A stretch of DNA of 64,000 nucleotides from Methylotenera sp. (GTDB lineage Bacteria; Pseudomonadota; Gammaproteobacteria; Burkholderiales; Methylophilaceae): positions 1,522 to 65,521 of the forward strand of contig NZ_JAQSCU010000013.1 in assembly GCF_029945535.1 (NCBI RefSeq), given 5' to 3'. The notes under the pieces are model-generated. The model ran no database searches, was not told the origin of the DNA, and saw only the letters and a list, made by a program, of their open reading frames with translations. Positions 34,908 to 45,073 of the stretch are shown here, in pieces; the stretch's first letter is position 1; every line of letters begins with the position of its first letter. The position numbers and the translations under genes are program-made.

Positions 34908-35012
34908 GTCAATTGAAAATAGCGTCGCAATACGTTGTTGCACAACACCTCGTGTATAAAACATACACGTCGGCATTGAGCGCCTAGTCTTGCTTAGCCA
35001 TTTTCAATTGAC
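34908..35012 (+). repeat. Dispersed structured element, copy B (between M16 genes)
   Basis: Begins 2 bp after the stop codon of the first M16 gene. Outer stem 34908-34923 with 34997-35012 pairs at 15 of 16 positions. The inner hairpin CGTGTAT/ATACACG (34951-34957, 34963-34969) is perfect. The core shares GTTGTTGCAC and GCGCCTAG with the other copies. It lies in the sense direction of the preceding gene. Confidence 0.75.
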
Positions 35013-35076
35013 TGAGTTAAGTTAATTTTAAAGTTCGTCATTTCCGCGTAGGTGAGAATCCAGTTAAGGTAATAAA

Positions 35077-36387
35077 ATGAAAATAATTCAAATTTTAACA
35101 ATTGTAGTGAGTAGCTTAGTTGCGCTTAACAGTAACGCTGCAGTCAAAATCCAGCAATGGCAAACCAGCACAGGTACTGAGGTTTATTTTGTAGAAAATC
35201 ATGATCTGCCGATTGTCGATTTAAGCGTCAATTTTGCTGCAGGTAGCGCGCATGATACCGCTGAGAAATCAGGCGTAGCTGGTATTACCAAATACATGAT
35301 GACATTGGGTGCGGATGGCATGACTGATGAAGTCATCGCCAATAAAATGGCGGATATTGGTGCTATTTTGAGTGGGGATTTTGATGCTGATCGCTCAGGG
35401 TTTAAATTACGTACTTTAAGCAGCACACGTGAACAAACGCTTGCGCTAGAGGTATTTACAAAAGTTCTACAAAAACCAGACTTTCCAGAAGTGGTGTTAG
35501 CGCGTGAAAAAGCACGGATTATTTCTGGCTTGCAAGAAGCTGAAACGCAACCAGAAAGTATTTCAAACAAGGCTTTTATGAAAGCGCTGTATGGCTCGCA
35601 CCCGTATAGCTTGGATGAAAGTGGTGAGGTAGATACCGTTGCTAAAATTAAGCGTGAAGATTTACAGAATTTCTACAGCCAATATTACGGTGCAAAGGGC
35701 GCAGTGATTGCCATGATTGGCGATTTAACACGCGAACAAGCAAATAAGATTGCTGAGAATATATCGAGCGGACTACCAAAATCAGTCGTGATTGCGCCGA
35801 TTCCACCTGTAGCATATCCGACTAAAGCAGTAGAGCAGCGCATTGTGCATCCTGCATCACAATCCCATATTCTATTAGGTTACCCTGGCATTAAACGTGG
35901 TGACCCAGATTTACTTCCCTTATATGTTGGTAACTACATTTTAGGTGGAGGTGGCTTTGTGTCGCGTTTAACTGAAGAAGTCCGTGAAAAACGTGGTTTG
36001 GTATACAGCGTCTACAGTTACTTTATGCCGATGGCAGAATTAGGCCCATTCCAAATTGGCTTACAGACCAAAAAAGACCAAGCAGATGATGCTTTGAAGT
36101 TAGTGCGTGAAACTTTAGATAAATTTCTCAAAGATGGCGTTACAGAGTCTGAGTTAAAAGCCGCAAAGGCCAATATTATTGGTGGCTTTCCTATGCGCAT
36201 TGATAGCAATGGCAAGATTTTGGACTATTTAGCTGTGATTGGTTTTTACAAATTGCCGCTTAGCTATCTAGATGACTACAACGCAAAAGTAGCCAGCGTC
36301 ACTACCGCGCAAATTAAAGAAGCATTTAATCGCAGACTTAAAGCTGAGAATTTTGTAACAATTATTGTCGGTGATGCTGCAAAGTAG
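35077..36387 (+). CDS. M16 peptidase-like subunit lacking zinc motif
   Basis: A 436-residue secreted M16-family protein (signal IIQILTIVVSSLVALNSNA). At the place of the HxxEH motif the sequence reads GVAGITKYMM, so zinc binding is lost. The C-terminal substrate-binding signature GGFVSRLTEEVREKRGLVYSVYS is intact. It should serve as the non-catalytic partner of the upstream M16 peptidase, as in mitochondrial and other two-chain M16 enzymes. Repeat copy B lies between the two. Confidence 0.9.
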   Translation: MKIIQILTIVVSSLVALNSNAAVKIQQWQTSTGTEVYFVENHDLPIVDLSVNFAAGSAHDTAEKSGVAGITKYMMTLGADGMTDEVIANKMADIGAILSGDFDADRSGFKLRTLSSTREQTLALEVFTKVLQKPDFPEVVLAREKARIISGLQEAETQPESISNKAFMKALYGSHPYSLDESGEVDTVAKIKREDLQNFYSQYYGAKGAVIAMIGDLTREQANKIAENISSGLPKSVVIAPIPPVAYPTKAVEQRIVHPASQSHILLGYPGIKRGDPDLLPLYVGNYILGGGGFVSRLTEEVREKRGLVYSVYSYFMPMAELGPFQIGLQTKKDQADDALKLVRETLDKFLKDGVTESELKAAKANIIGGFPMRIDSNGKILDYLAVIGFYKLPLSYLDDYNAKVASVTTAQIKEAFNRRLKAENFVTIIVGDAAK

Positions 36388-36470
36388 GGTTTTGAAGTAG
36401 CTTCATAAATTTGCCAAGGTCTTTAGTAGTAAAATGCTGGTTTTATATCTAGCAAAACCAGCATACCCAG

Positions 36471-37043
36471 ATGGCAACACAAAAACTAAATACCGTGCGC
36501 ATTAATGCGGGCGAGTGGCGAAGCCGCTTAATCAAGTTCCCTGATGCGACAGGCTTGCGCCCTACACCAGAGCGCGTGCGGCAAACGGTATTTAATTGGC
36601 TTGGGCAGGAGTTAACAGGTCAAAACTGTTTGGACTTATTTGCAGGTACTGGCGTGATGGGTTTTGAAGCACTATCTCGCGGTGCAAGCTCTGTCACCTT
36701 AGTAGAGAAGTCCACTCCCTCCTATAAAGCCATGCTTGAGAATAAGCAGCTATTAAAAGCCGAACAAGCGCAGGTTTTGCATCAAGATGCCATGCTTTTT
36801 CTGAATGCTAATCAACAAAAATTCAACCTGATTTTCTTAGACCCACCTTACAATCAGCAATGGCTCCCAAAAGTATTGCCTTTGCTCTTGCAGCATTTAA
36901 AGCCTGATGGGTTTGTGTACGCAGAAGCGGAATATGCATTAGATGAGAATGCCGAGTTTGCAGCAGGCTGGCAAGTCGTCAAGCAAAGCAAAGCGGGTAA
37001 TGTGTTTTATCATCTGTTAAAATTAACCCATACTAACGACTAA
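36471..37043 (+). CDS. rsmD: 16S rRNA (guanine966-N2)-methyltransferase
   Basis: A 190-residue SAM-dependent RNA methyltransferase. The N-terminal VRINAGEWRSRLIKFPDATGLRPTPERVRQTVFNWL is the RsmD signature, read across residues 9-44. The SAM motif is CLDLFAGTGVMGFEALSRGA, and the catalytic motif FLDPPYNQQW matches (D/N)PP(Y/F). It modifies G966 of 16S rRNA on the 30S subunit. coaD follows almost directly, the usual pairing. Confidence 0.96.
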   Translation: MATQKLNTVRINAGEWRSRLIKFPDATGLRPTPERVRQTVFNWLGQELTGQNCLDLFAGTGVMGFEALSRGASSVTLVEKSTPSYKAMLENKQLLKAEQAQVLHQDAMLFLNANQQKFNLIFLDPPYNQQWLPKVLPLLLQHLKPDGFVYAEAEYALDENAEFAAGWQVVKQSKAGNVFYHLLKLTHTND

Positions 37044-37795
<752 letters not shown>

Positions 37796-37825
37796 TAGTT
37801 ACACAATAACGAAAAAGGAATTTAT

Positions 37826-38215
37826 ATGCGCATGCTACACACCATGCTCCGTGTTGGTAATCTGGAGCGATCAATCAAGTTCTATACCGAAGTTTTAGGC
37901 ATGAAAGTACTACGCCATAACGACTTTCCAGATGGCAAGTTCACTTTGGCATTTGTAGGCTATGGCGCAGAAAGTGACCATACAGTGCTTGAGCTTACTT
38001 ATAACTATGGCGTAGAAAGCTACGATATGGGCAAAGCTTATGGACATATCGCATTAGAAGTTGATGATGCGTATAAAGCTTGTGAGGCTGTACGAAATGC
38101 AGGTGGAAAAGTCGTGCGTGAAGCAGGACCAATGATGCACGGCACCACTGTAATTGCTTTTGTTGAGGACCCAGATGGCTATAAAGTTGAATTCATCCAA
38201 GCTGGAACTTATTAA
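37826..38215 (+). CDS. gloA: Lactoylglutathione lyase (glyoxalase I)
   Basis: A 129-residue metal-dependent enzyme that isomerises the methylglyoxal-glutathione adduct. It starts [20 protein letters not shown] with the first metal histidine in [26 protein letters not shown] (Glu), [10 protein letters not shown] (His) and [20 protein letters not shown] ending (Glu) supply the other ligands. The length matches the Ni-type bacterial enzyme. It has a ribosome-binding site AAAAAGGA upstream. Confidence 0.97.
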   Translation: MRMLHTMLRVGNLERSIKFYTEVLGMKVLRHNDFPDGKFTLAFVGYGAESDHTVLELTYNYGVESYDMGKAYGHIALEVDDAYKACEAVRNAGGKVVREAGPMMHGTTVIAFVEDPDGYKVEFIQAGTY

Positions 38216-38249
38216 GTTAAATTGTTTGTAAATTAGTCGCTTAAAACTC

Positions 38250-38498
38250 ATGACTACTTCTTGGTTTTTATACCTGCTGGAATGCAATAACGGCGCTTAT
38301 TACGCAGGTATTACCAATGATGTAGAAGCGCGCTTCGCCACTCATGTATCAGGCAAAGGCGCGCGTTATACTCGCGCGAACCCACCAATCAAAATTATCG
38401 CTTCAAAACCATATCCAGATAGATCTAGCGCCAGTGTGGCAGAGGCGCAATTGAAGAGTCTACCGAGAAATAAAAAGCTGCAATATTTTAATGAATAA
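38250..38498 (+). CDS. GIY-YIG domain protein (UPF0213/YhbQ-like)
   Basis: An 82-residue single-domain protein of the GIY-YIG nuclease superfamily: [20 protein letters not shown] with the YLL and YYAG halves of the motif, then [20 protein letters not shown]. Such small proteins are related to YhbQ, for which weak nuclease activity is known. The final 8 bp overlap the next gene. Cellular role unclear. Confidence 0.88.
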   Translation: MTTSWFLYLLECNNGAYYAGITNDVEARFATHVSGKGARYTRANPPIKIIASKPYPDRSSASVAEAQLKSLPRNKKLQYFNE

Positions 38499-38751
38499 CA
38501 CCGAGTTGAATATAGCGGAACTAAAATTAGCCGTGCAAGCTGCGCTCGATGGTGACTGGGACAATGCACATAATATCGCTCAAGACTATAAAAATACCAC
38601 TGCCAATTGGCTGCATGCTGTACTGCATAAAATTGAAGGTGACGAGTGGAACAGCAAGTATTGGTATGCTAAAACAGCGGGTAAAAAGTTTGAAGATTTT
38701 ACTGATATCACTAAAGAGTTGAACGCGATTCTGACAAGTTTAAGTTTATAA
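38491..38751 (+). CDS. Small conserved hypothetical protein
   Basis: An 86-residue acidic, helical protein without signal peptide. It contains [16 protein letters not shown] and [20 protein letters not shown], the kind of sequence found in small uncharacterised proteobacterial proteins. It overlaps the GIY-YIG gene by 8 bp and ends at a strong terminator, so it is a genuine gene of that unit. No function can be assigned. Confidence 0.7.
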   Translation: MNNTELNIAELKLAVQAALDGDWDNAHNIAQDYKNTTANWLHAVLHKIEGDEWNSKYWYAKTAGKKFEDFTDITKELNAILTSLSL

Positions 38752-38779
38752 AAAAGCCCGCAGTTACGGGCTTTTTTTT
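38750..38779. terminator. Bidirectional terminator after 38751
   Basis: AAAAAAGCCCG (38750-38760) and CGGGCTTTTTTTT (38767-38779) form a hairpin with an A-run before and a T-run after. It serves the plus-strand unit ending at 38751 and, less directly, creD on the minus strand. Confidence 0.85.
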
Positions 38780-38828
38780 GTAACTAACTAATCAAGATGC
38801 CTGGTAATCAATCCATTATTCACAATAT

Positions 38829-40187
38829 TTATATGTTGTTAAATGAAGGGGATTCTTTAGCGCTGATTTGATACCAATCCACCTTACGTGTAATCACCAT
38901 AGTCACAGCCAGTAAGCCGAACACCAGCAATGAGCCCATAAGTAATGCATTATCCTCTGAGGCTAATATTGCGTACAAGGCGCCGTAAAGAGACGTTAGC
39001 AAGACAGCGAACAGCATACCATTAGCTTTACTTTTGAGTACATAGCTCAGGTAGTAGCCCAATAAGCTTACGCAGGCTAAGCTGGCTGAAAAGTAGGCTG
39101 CTGCAAAGCTGATATGTTCTGATAGCGAAATAAGTAGTAGGTAAAACAAAGCCATAGCTAAGCCAACAAAGGTGTACTGTGCTGGGTGGATGCGTAATTG
39201 TTTTAAGATTTCAAAAATAAAGAAGCCCGCAAAAGTTAACCCTATGAAAAGTAGTCCGTATTTAGTTGCGCGGTCGGCTTGGCTGTAGACGTTAATTGGT
39301 TCTACAAAGCCTATATTGAGTGTTTCTAATTCATTTTTTCTTTCACCGCTTTCAAGATTGCTAATTAATGAAGCTTGGTTGCTGCTAGAAAGTGAAGAGA
39401 CCGCCCATTGTGCTTGAAAGCCTGCTGGTGAGATTTTTTGAGTGGCTGGGTCTGGTAAGAAGCTACCGCCAAAATGAGGGTGCTGCCAGCTCGATTGCAA
39501 ATTAATCACGTTGTTTTCCGCGATAGGCACGTAGTTGTAATTTTCCATGCCGCGCAGGTTCAGCTTGAATTCAAAAGCAATATTTTGTTCGTAAGTATTT
39601 TCAATCTGACCAACTTGCACGTGAACGCCATTACCTAATAATCGAACATTACTACCTTGCTCAAAATTAAGCGTGCGGCTATTCCAAGTAAATTCTGGCT
39701 GCCCGCTAATGCCACGTGGGTCGCTAATGCCGATAGCGATGTAAGCAGGCTGAATGCTAAGGGTGCTGTTCTGGCGTTGCGCACTAATGCCTAAATGAGC
39801 AGGGAGTTTAAATGTACCTTTAAAATTTCCGCCTAATTCATACGTCAGCGCTTTATAAATACCTAGCTTTTTAAACTGATTGGTGAAACCACCTCTCAAT
39901 TCTAGATTTTCAGGCAGAATAAACTTCCAGTGTTGCTCACGTACATTGACGGTTTTTTTAATGCCGTTTTCCGTGGTGCTTTCTGCGTATTCCTCAATAT
40001 ATGGCACTACTAATAATGGGCCAGTAATGGTTTGCTCGCCAGCAGAGCTTTTTGCGATTTCCTGTTTAACTTCATTTTGCCGATTTTGTCGTTCTGAAAT
40101 TAGCGAGTTGATGTACATCACCGCCCACGACATGACCATGGTGAGAAGAAAAATTCCGATGACTTTAAAAATAAATGCCCGATTCAT
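38829..40187 (-). CDS. creD: Inner membrane protein CreD
   Basis: A 452-residue membrane protein of the CreD/CET family, close to the E. coli length (450). One N-terminal transmembrane segment, a large periplasmic domain (QTITGPLLVVPYIEEY, about residues 52-67, at its start), then four or more C-terminal segments (YGLLFIGLTFAGFFIFEILK, YTFVGLAMALFYLLLIS). CreD is the main target of CreBC and affects envelope integrity and beta-lactam or colicin sensitivity. A cre-tag lies 70 bp upstream. Confidence 0.95.
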   Translation of the reverse strand: MNRAFIFKVIGIFLLTMVMSWAVMYINSLISERQNRQNEVKQEIAKSSAGEQTITGPLLVVPYIEEYAESTTENGIKKTVNVREQHWKFILPENLELRGGFTNQFKKLGIYKALTYELGGNFKGTFKLPAHLGISAQRQNSTLSIQPAYIAIGISDPRGISGQPEFTWNSRTLNFEQGSNVRLLGNGVHVQVGQIENTYEQNIAFEFKLNLRGMENYNYVPIAENNVINLQSSWQHPHFGGSFLPDPATQKISPAGFQAQWAVSSLSSSNQASLISNLESGERKNELETLNIGFVEPINVYSQADRATKYGLLFIGLTFAGFFIFEILKQLRIHPAQYTFVGLAMALFYLLLISLSEHISFAAAYFSASLACVSLLGYYLSYVLKSKANGMLFAVLLTSLYGALYAILASEDNALLMGSLLVFGLLAVTMVITRKVDWYQISAKESPSFNNI

Positions 40188-40256
40188 GATGAACTCCGAA
40201 TGTGTAATGTGGAGTTAGCAGAATAGTGGGCACAGGTGAAGTGTTGATGTGCTTGT

Positions 40257-40272
40257 GTGAAGTGAGCGTGAA
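40257..40272 (-). promoter_or_regulatory. cre-tag (CreB site) before creD
   Basis: On the minus strand this reads TTCAC-GCTCAC-TTCAC, exactly the TTCAC-N6-TTCAC direct repeat bound by phosphorylated CreB in E. coli. It lies 70-85 bp upstream of creD. A further TTCAC lies at 40236-40240, and a TATTCT that could be a -10 box at 40220-40225. Placement suits an activator site. Confidence 0.85.
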
Positions 40273-40280
40273 GTATTGAG

Positions 40281-41738
40281 TTATTTTTTTTGTAATGTGA
40301 TGGTGGCAACTGCGCCATGTATGTCGCCATTTGGTTGTTGTGTGTTTTCTAACGTGACCGAGCCGCCATGCAGCTTAACAACTTCTTGTACAAAGTTTAA
40401 CCCTAGCCCCGTGCTTTTTTGCCCAGCATTGATTGAAAAATCAGGGCGAGGTAATGAGTAAAACTTATCAAACACCTTGTCTAGAGCATAGTCAGGGATT
40501 CCGCTTCCTATATCGTTTATAGTGAGTTTTATTTGCGTTTGGCTAGTTTCAGTCGCTACGTTAATTTCACCATTTTGGGGACTAAAATCAAGCGCATTCT
40601 CTAGTATGTTATATATCGCCTGACCGAGTAAAAATGTATCAGCTTGAATCTCAATTGGATTAAGTGGTGAAAATTTAAACTGGGCATGATTTTGTGCGGC
40701 TTTGTTAGTTAAGTGCATAATCTGCGTTTGCACTAAATCATTTAAATTTACGTTAGTTAAATGTTGTAATTGTTGTTGATGTTCTAAGGTTGCCAAGCCC
40801 AGCATGTTTTGAATTATGGTCTGTACGCGATTTGATTGCGTTTTAATTTGCGCTAAAAAATGCGCTTGGGTTTCTGGTGGCATGCTGGGTGAAATAAGCT
40901 CTAAAGCTGCTTGAATGGCCGTAATTGGGCTTTTTAACTCATGTGTTAAGTGCTGAACGGAGTCTTGAATATATTGTTTGCCATCTAACTCGCCACGCAT
41001 GGTTTGCATGGCTTTGGCGAGTTCAGTGAGTTCGTCATTACTGGATGTAGGCGGCGCAGCTTTTTCACCATTTGTAACTTTTACTGCATAGTCGCGCAAT
41101 GCGTTAATTTTTCGGGTAAATCGCCATGTGAACAGCACGCCGATAATGAGTGAAAGCCCAAACAGTAAAGCGCCCCAACGAATGATTTTATTTTGCGCAC
41201 GCTCAATAAATGGCAATAGCGTGCGGTTAGCCTTAGCTACCGTGAGTGAGCCGATAATCTTACCGCCGACTTTAATCGGCGCCGCAATGTACATAATCGT
41301 GTCGCTTTCTTCATCGCCAATCACAACGGGGCTCGAGCGTACACCGTACTTGCCTTTAAGCGTGAGATAAACATCGTTCCATTTGGAATAATCTTGGCCT
41401 AGTGCTAGATTCGCCGAATCAAAAATAACAATGCCATTGGTGTCGGTAATATAAACGCGGTAGTCTGCAGACTGTTTTTTGATACCCCAAATATTCGCTT
41501 TGGTGGCGTGTGACTGATATTTAATGAGGCTTTGTGCAAAGTTGCCAGTCTGAATCGTGTCGGTTTTTACATCGTTGGCTGCAAGTTCAGCCAGAACGTT
41601 TGCTGTATCTACCAGCGTATCTTCCATGGCTTGGCGTACGCCAGGTTTAACTTCATCGACAAACACATACAGCACAAACCAAGCCGCAAGGCCCACCAGT
41701 AAGAAATAACCTAAGAAAATTTTAAGACTAATTTTCAT
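40281..41738 (-). CDS. creC: Sensor histidine kinase CreC
   Basis: A 485-residue sensor kinase. Two transmembrane segments (residues about 7-26 and 186-206) bracket a periplasmic sensor domain. HAMP follows, then the H-box VQHLTHELKSPITAIQAALE, N-box (IYNILENALDFSP), G1 (INDIGSGIPDYALDKVFDKF) and G2 (GLGLNFVQEVVKLHGG). It phosphorylates CreB. creB is upstream with 21 bp between, and creD downstream with its own regulatory region. Confidence 0.95.
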   Translation of the reverse strand: MKISLKIFLGYFLLVGLAAWFVLYVFVDEVKPGVRQAMEDTLVDTANVLAELAANDVKTDTIQTGNFAQSLIKYQSHATKANIWGIKKQSADYRVYITDTNGIVIFDSANLALGQDYSKWNDVYLTLKGKYGVRSSPVVIGDEESDTIMYIAAPIKVGGKIIGSLTVAKANRTLLPFIERAQNKIIRWGALLFGLSLIIGVLFTWRFTRKINALRDYAVKVTNGEKAAPPTSSNDELTELAKAMQTMRGELDGKQYIQDSVQHLTHELKSPITAIQAALELISPSMPPETQAHFLAQIKTQSNRVQTIIQNMLGLATLEHQQQLQHLTNVNLNDLVQTQIMHLTNKAAQNHAQFKFSPLNPIEIQADTFLLGQAIYNILENALDFSPQNGEINVATETSQTQIKLTINDIGSGIPDYALDKVFDKFYSLPRPDFSINAGQKSTGLGLNFVQEVVKLHGGSVTLENTQQPNGDIHGAVATITLQKK

Positions 41739-41759
41739 GATTCATTTTCATGGGAATTT

Positions 41760-42434
41760 TTAAGCCTGCAGGCTATAGCCCATACCACGATGGGTAATGA
41801 TGGCTTCAGTTTGCGTATCAACCGCGCGTAGTTTCGCACGCAAAGTTTTAATATGCGCATCCACAGTGCGCTCCAACGTATTCTCGGCATTCACCCAAAC
41901 AATATCCATCAATTGATTACGTGAGAATACGCGTTGCGGTTGCTGAATCAAAGTTTTAAGCAGTAAGAATTCATAACGCGTTAAATCTAACAGTTGACTA
42001 CGGTATTGAATGCGATTGGCTAACTCATCCACTATAAATGAATTATTTTTATCACGAGTTTCTTGTTTTAACACTGTGCGGCGCAGTATTGCGTTCACAC
42101 GCGCTACAACCTCGCGAGGACTAAACGGCTTGGTGACATAGTCATCGGCGCCTATTTCTAAGCCAACAATACGATCAATTTCATGATTGCGTGCGGTTAA
42201 AAATAGTATGGGAATGTTAGATTCAGCACGAATCAGTTTGCATACATCAAAGCCTGTCATGTCTGGCAGGCCTACGTCTAAAATCACAAAGTCAAAAGTC
42301 TGCTGTTTAATTTGCGTCATCGCATCGCCACCTAAAAGCTTGTGTGTGGTGGCGATACCTGCCTCCTTAAAAGCATAAATCAGCGTTTCAGCGATTGCAG
42401 GTTCGTCTTCAATAATCAGTACATGGAGTGGCAT
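41760..42434 (-). CDS. creB: Response regulator CreB
   Basis: A 224-residue OmpR-type regulator. The receiver domain has acidic residues in VLIIEDEPAIAE, phospho-acceptor Asp in FVILDVGLPDMTGFDV (near 55), and K in VTKPFSPRE. The C-terminal winged helix ends with RTVDAHIKTLRAKLR and ITHRGMGYSL. With the cre-tag found before creD the name is well supported. The upstream neighbour is a thioredoxin-like gene, 26 bp away on the same strand. Confidence 0.95.
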   Translation of the reverse strand: MPLHVLIIEDEPAIAETLIYAFKEAGIATTHKLLGGDAMTQIKQQTFDFVILDVGLPDMTGFDVCKLIRAESNIPILFLTARNHEIDRIVGLEIGADDYVTKPFSPREVVARVNAILRRTVLKQETRDKNNSFIVDELANRIQYRSQLLDLTRYEFLLLKTLIQQPQRVFSRNQLMDIVWVNAENTLERTVDAHIKTLRAKLRAVDTQTEAIITHRGMGYSLQA

Positions 42435-42460
42435 GCCAGTATTTTAGATGAGAAAAGCTT

Positions 42461-42799
42461 TTAATGTGATGTTTCATTACTTATCTGATATAAGACATCG
42501 CTAATGGCTTGCTCATCATTCGGGCGTACTAGGCGACTAAGTTCGATACCATCTTTTAGAAATACTAATGTGGGCCAGAGTTTGACTGCATACAGACGTC
42601 CTAATCTCTGCCCTTTACCATCCTCAATCTTGATATGTTTCACATTAGGATAATTAAGTAGGGCTTTAGCTATGATTGCTTGAGCGGCTTGGCAATAAGT
42701 ACACCAATTGGCGCCAAACTCAATGACAGTAAGACCATTTAATTGCTCGATTTCTGCTTTATTCATTGAGTATTTTGCATCATGATTATTTAGGTTCAT
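42461..42799 (-). CDS. Thioredoxin-like protein with CTYC site
   Basis: A 112-residue thioredoxin-fold protein without signal peptide. The redox site is WCTYC where thioredoxin has WCGPC, and the cis-proline loop is LWPTLVFLKDGIELSR. It may be a cytosolic thiol-disulfide reductase. An internal ATG 11 codons downstream would also fit. It could lead the creBCD transcript, which is only inferred from strand and spacing. Confidence 0.85.
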   Translation of the reverse strand: MNLNNHDAKYSMNKAEIEQLNGLTVIEFGANWCTYCQAAQAIIAKALLNYPNVKHIKIEDGKGQRLGRLYAVKLWPTLVFLKDGIELSRLVRPNDEQAISDVLYQISNETSH

Positions 42800-42886
42800 T
42801 GCAGGGCTTGCTTAAAATTGTTTCGATTTCCGGATTCATAGGCATAGCAGTGACTTAGCGCTTATATCCCCACACACCTCACAATG

Positions 42887-42906
42887 TTATCCACAGAAAT
42901 TGTGGA
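42887..42906. promoter_or_regulatory. DnaA-box-like site with inverted repeat before parE
   Basis: TTATCCACA (42887-42895) equals the DnaA-box consensus. It overlaps a perfect TCCACA-GAAAT-TGTGGA inverted repeat (42890-42906). It lies in the 288-bp region between the thioredoxin-like gene and parE. As a single site it could be a regulatory DnaA target or chance. Confidence 0.35.
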
Positions 42907-43087
42907 GACTCATTATCACCAGAATCCTTATTGCAGTTATATCGCAAATCTCTGTTAAAGTGAATTTTTAATCGCAACTCGCTCAAAAAGTTAATTTGTT
43001 CTTTAAAATAGCGCCAAGTCAATTAAACTTCAATAAATTAAGCTGGATTTAATTAGACGTGCAACATCAATTTCAAAGGTTAGAGTA

Positions 43088-45073
43088 ATGGCAGAAAAAG
43101 AATACGACGCAGACTCGGTAAAGGTTCTGAGAGGATTAGAACCTGTACGTGCCAGACCCGGCATGTACACACGCACAGAATCTCCTACGCACATTGTGCA
43201 AGAGGTGATTGATAACGCGGCCGATGAAGCATTGGGTGGTCATGCGACCACTATTCAAGTCACTATTTTTAAAGATGGTGCGGTTGAAGTCACTGATAAC
43301 GGTCGTGGTATTCCTGTTGAAATTCCAAAAGGTGAAACACAGCCGGCCGTTGAGCTTGTCTTCGTACAATTGCACGCTGGCGGTAAGTTTGATAAAGAAG
43401 ACGAAAATAGTTCGTATCGCTTTTCAGGCGGTCTGCATGGAGTAGGGGTTTCTGTCACCAATGCGCTATCTACAAGATTAGACGTGACGGTTAAGCGTGA
43501 TGGCAAAGTGCATAGCCTTTCTTTTGAAAATGGCAACTGCGTTACGCCGTTAACAGAAACAGGCAAGTGCCTTAAAAAAGATACTGGTACCACGGTAAAG
43601 TGCTGGCCTGACCCTAAATACTTTGATTCGCCCAAGGTTTCACTTCAGCAGCTAGAGCATCTTATTAAATCAAAGGCGGTGTTGCTGCGTGGTGTAAGCG
43701 TGACGTTGTCAATTGAAGGCAATGACGGCTTTGAAGAACGCTCTTGGACTTACGTTGACGGCTTGCCGCAATATTTGGATGAGTTAATCGGCGAGCGCGA
43801 GTACGAGGATGACGAAACGCCGATTCCTATCATCTCGGGTGAGTTTTACCATAATGAGAATACTGATGGTATATCAAAAGGCGAGGGCGCGATTTGGGCG
43901 TTATCTTTTGGATCAGGTGGCGGGCGCGGTGAGTCTTATGTGAACCTGATTCCTACGCTCTCTGGCGGTACGCACGAGGCTGGTATGCGTAATGGGGTAT
44001 TTGAGGCGGTTAAGTCGTTTATGGAGCATCACAGCATGATGCAACGCGGCGTTAAAGTCTCATCAGAAGATGTATGGAATAACGTGTGCTATGTATTGGC
44101 GGCAAAAGTGTTGGATCCGCAATTTCAAGGTCAAACCAAAGAGAAGCTGACCAACCGCGATGCCATGAAAATGGTGGCGTCTGCCGTGAAGCCTTATATG
44201 GAAACTTGGCTAAGTCAAAACGTAGACCATGCAAAGCGCATTTCTGACTTGGTGAACCGTTCTGCGGCGGCACGTAATAAATCTACGCAAAAAATTGAAA
44301 AGCGTAAATCAAGCGGCATTAATCTGATGCCAGCAAAATTGACTGATTGTGAAGCGGCAGGGACGATGGAAGCGGAATTGTTCTTAGTAGAAGGTGATTC
44401 CGCTGGCGGTAGCGCGAAGATGGGGCGCAATAATGAGTTCCAATCCTTACTGCCTTTGCGCGGTAAGGTCTTAAATACATGGGAAGTTGACGCAGGGCGC
44501 ATCTTCGGCAACTCCGAAGTGCATGACATATTTGTGGCGCTAGGTATTGAGCCGCACACACTTAAAGATAATCCGGACTTTTCGGGTTTGCGTTACGGTA
44601 AATTATGCATATTGTCTGATGCGGACGTTGATGGTTCGCACATACAGGTGCTATTACTCACAATGCTATTGAGGCACGCACCTAAGCTGATAGAGCGCGG
44701 TCATGTGTATATCTCACAGCCGCCGCTGTACCGCATTGACGTGCCAGCACAAGGTAAAACGAAGCCATTACGTAAAATCTACGTGTCAGATGATGCTGAG
44801 AAAATGTCTACGATAGAAAAGCTCAAGCGCGAAGGTATCGCTGAAGAAAAGCTAGGCATACAGCGTTTCAAAGGTCTTGGCGAAATGAACCCAGAGCAGT
44901 TGTGGGAAACCACCTTGTGCCCAGATACGCGTCGTTTGGTACAGGTACGTTTGCCCGAAGGCGAAGTCGCAGGTGCACTTAAAATGTTTGATATGTTGAT
45001 GGCTAAGAATGAATCTGCAGCCAGAAAAGAATGGATAGAACGTCGCGGTAATGATGTAGAGGCGGATGTTTAA
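43088..45073 (+). CDS. parE: DNA topoisomerase IV subunit B
   Basis: A 661-residue type II topoisomerase ATPase subunit. The GHKL region has [13 protein letters not shown] and DNGRGIPVE, and the start [21 protein letters not shown] is typical of ParE and not GyrB. The TOPRIM domain shows [14 protein letters not shown] and [10 protein letters not shown]. The C-terminal [18 protein letters not shown] is present. Length suits ParE, as GyrB would be near 800. The stop overlaps the parC start (TAATG). Confidence 0.96.
   Translation: MAEKEYDADSVKVLRGLEPVRARPGMYTRTESPTHIVQEVIDNAADEALGGHATTIQVTIFKDGAVEVTDNGRGIPVEIPKGETQPAVELVFVQLHAGGKFDKEDENSSYRFSGGLHGVGVSVTNALSTRLDVTVKRDGKVHSLSFENGNCVTPLTETGKCLKKDTGTTVKCWPDPKYFDSPKVSLQQLEHLIKSKAVLLRGVSVTLSIEGNDGFEERSWTYVDGLPQYLDELIGEREYEDDETPIPIISGEFYHNENTDGISKGEGAIWALSFGSGGGRGESYVNLIPTLSGGTHEAGMRNGVFEAVKSFMEHHSMMQRGVKVSSEDVWNNVCYVLAAKVLDPQFQGQTKEKLTNRDAMKMVASAVKPYMETWLSQNVDHAKRISDLVNRSAAARNKSTQKIEKRKSSGINLMPAKLTDCEAAGTMEAELFLVEGDSAGGSAKMGRNNEFQSLLPLRGKVLNTWEVDAGRIFGNSEVHDIFVALGIEPHTLKDNPDFSGLRYGKLCILSDADVDGSHIQVLLLTMLLRHAPKLIERGHVYISQPPLYRIDVPAQGKTKPLRKIYVSDDAEKMSTIEKLKREGIAEEKLGIQRFKGLGEMNPEQLWETTLCPDTRRLVQVRLPEGEVAGALKMFDMLMAKNESAARKEWIERRGNDVEADV

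Noticed and set aside
35035-35065. Dispersed GTCATTTCCGCG hairpin repeat
   Set aside because: It resembles a common proteobacterial repeat, but only half is recognisable and no stem can be drawn with confidence.
35077-36387. A second active M16 protease
   Set aside because: The HxxEH zinc motif is absent at the expected place.
42520-42545. Core-like CGTACTAGGCG inside the thioredoxin-like gene
   Set aside because: Only a short match within coding sequence, without the stems.
42887-42906. Chromosomal replication origin
   Set aside because: Only one exact DnaA box, with no dnaA, dnaN or cluster of boxes. The flanking genes are parE and a thioredoxin-like gene.
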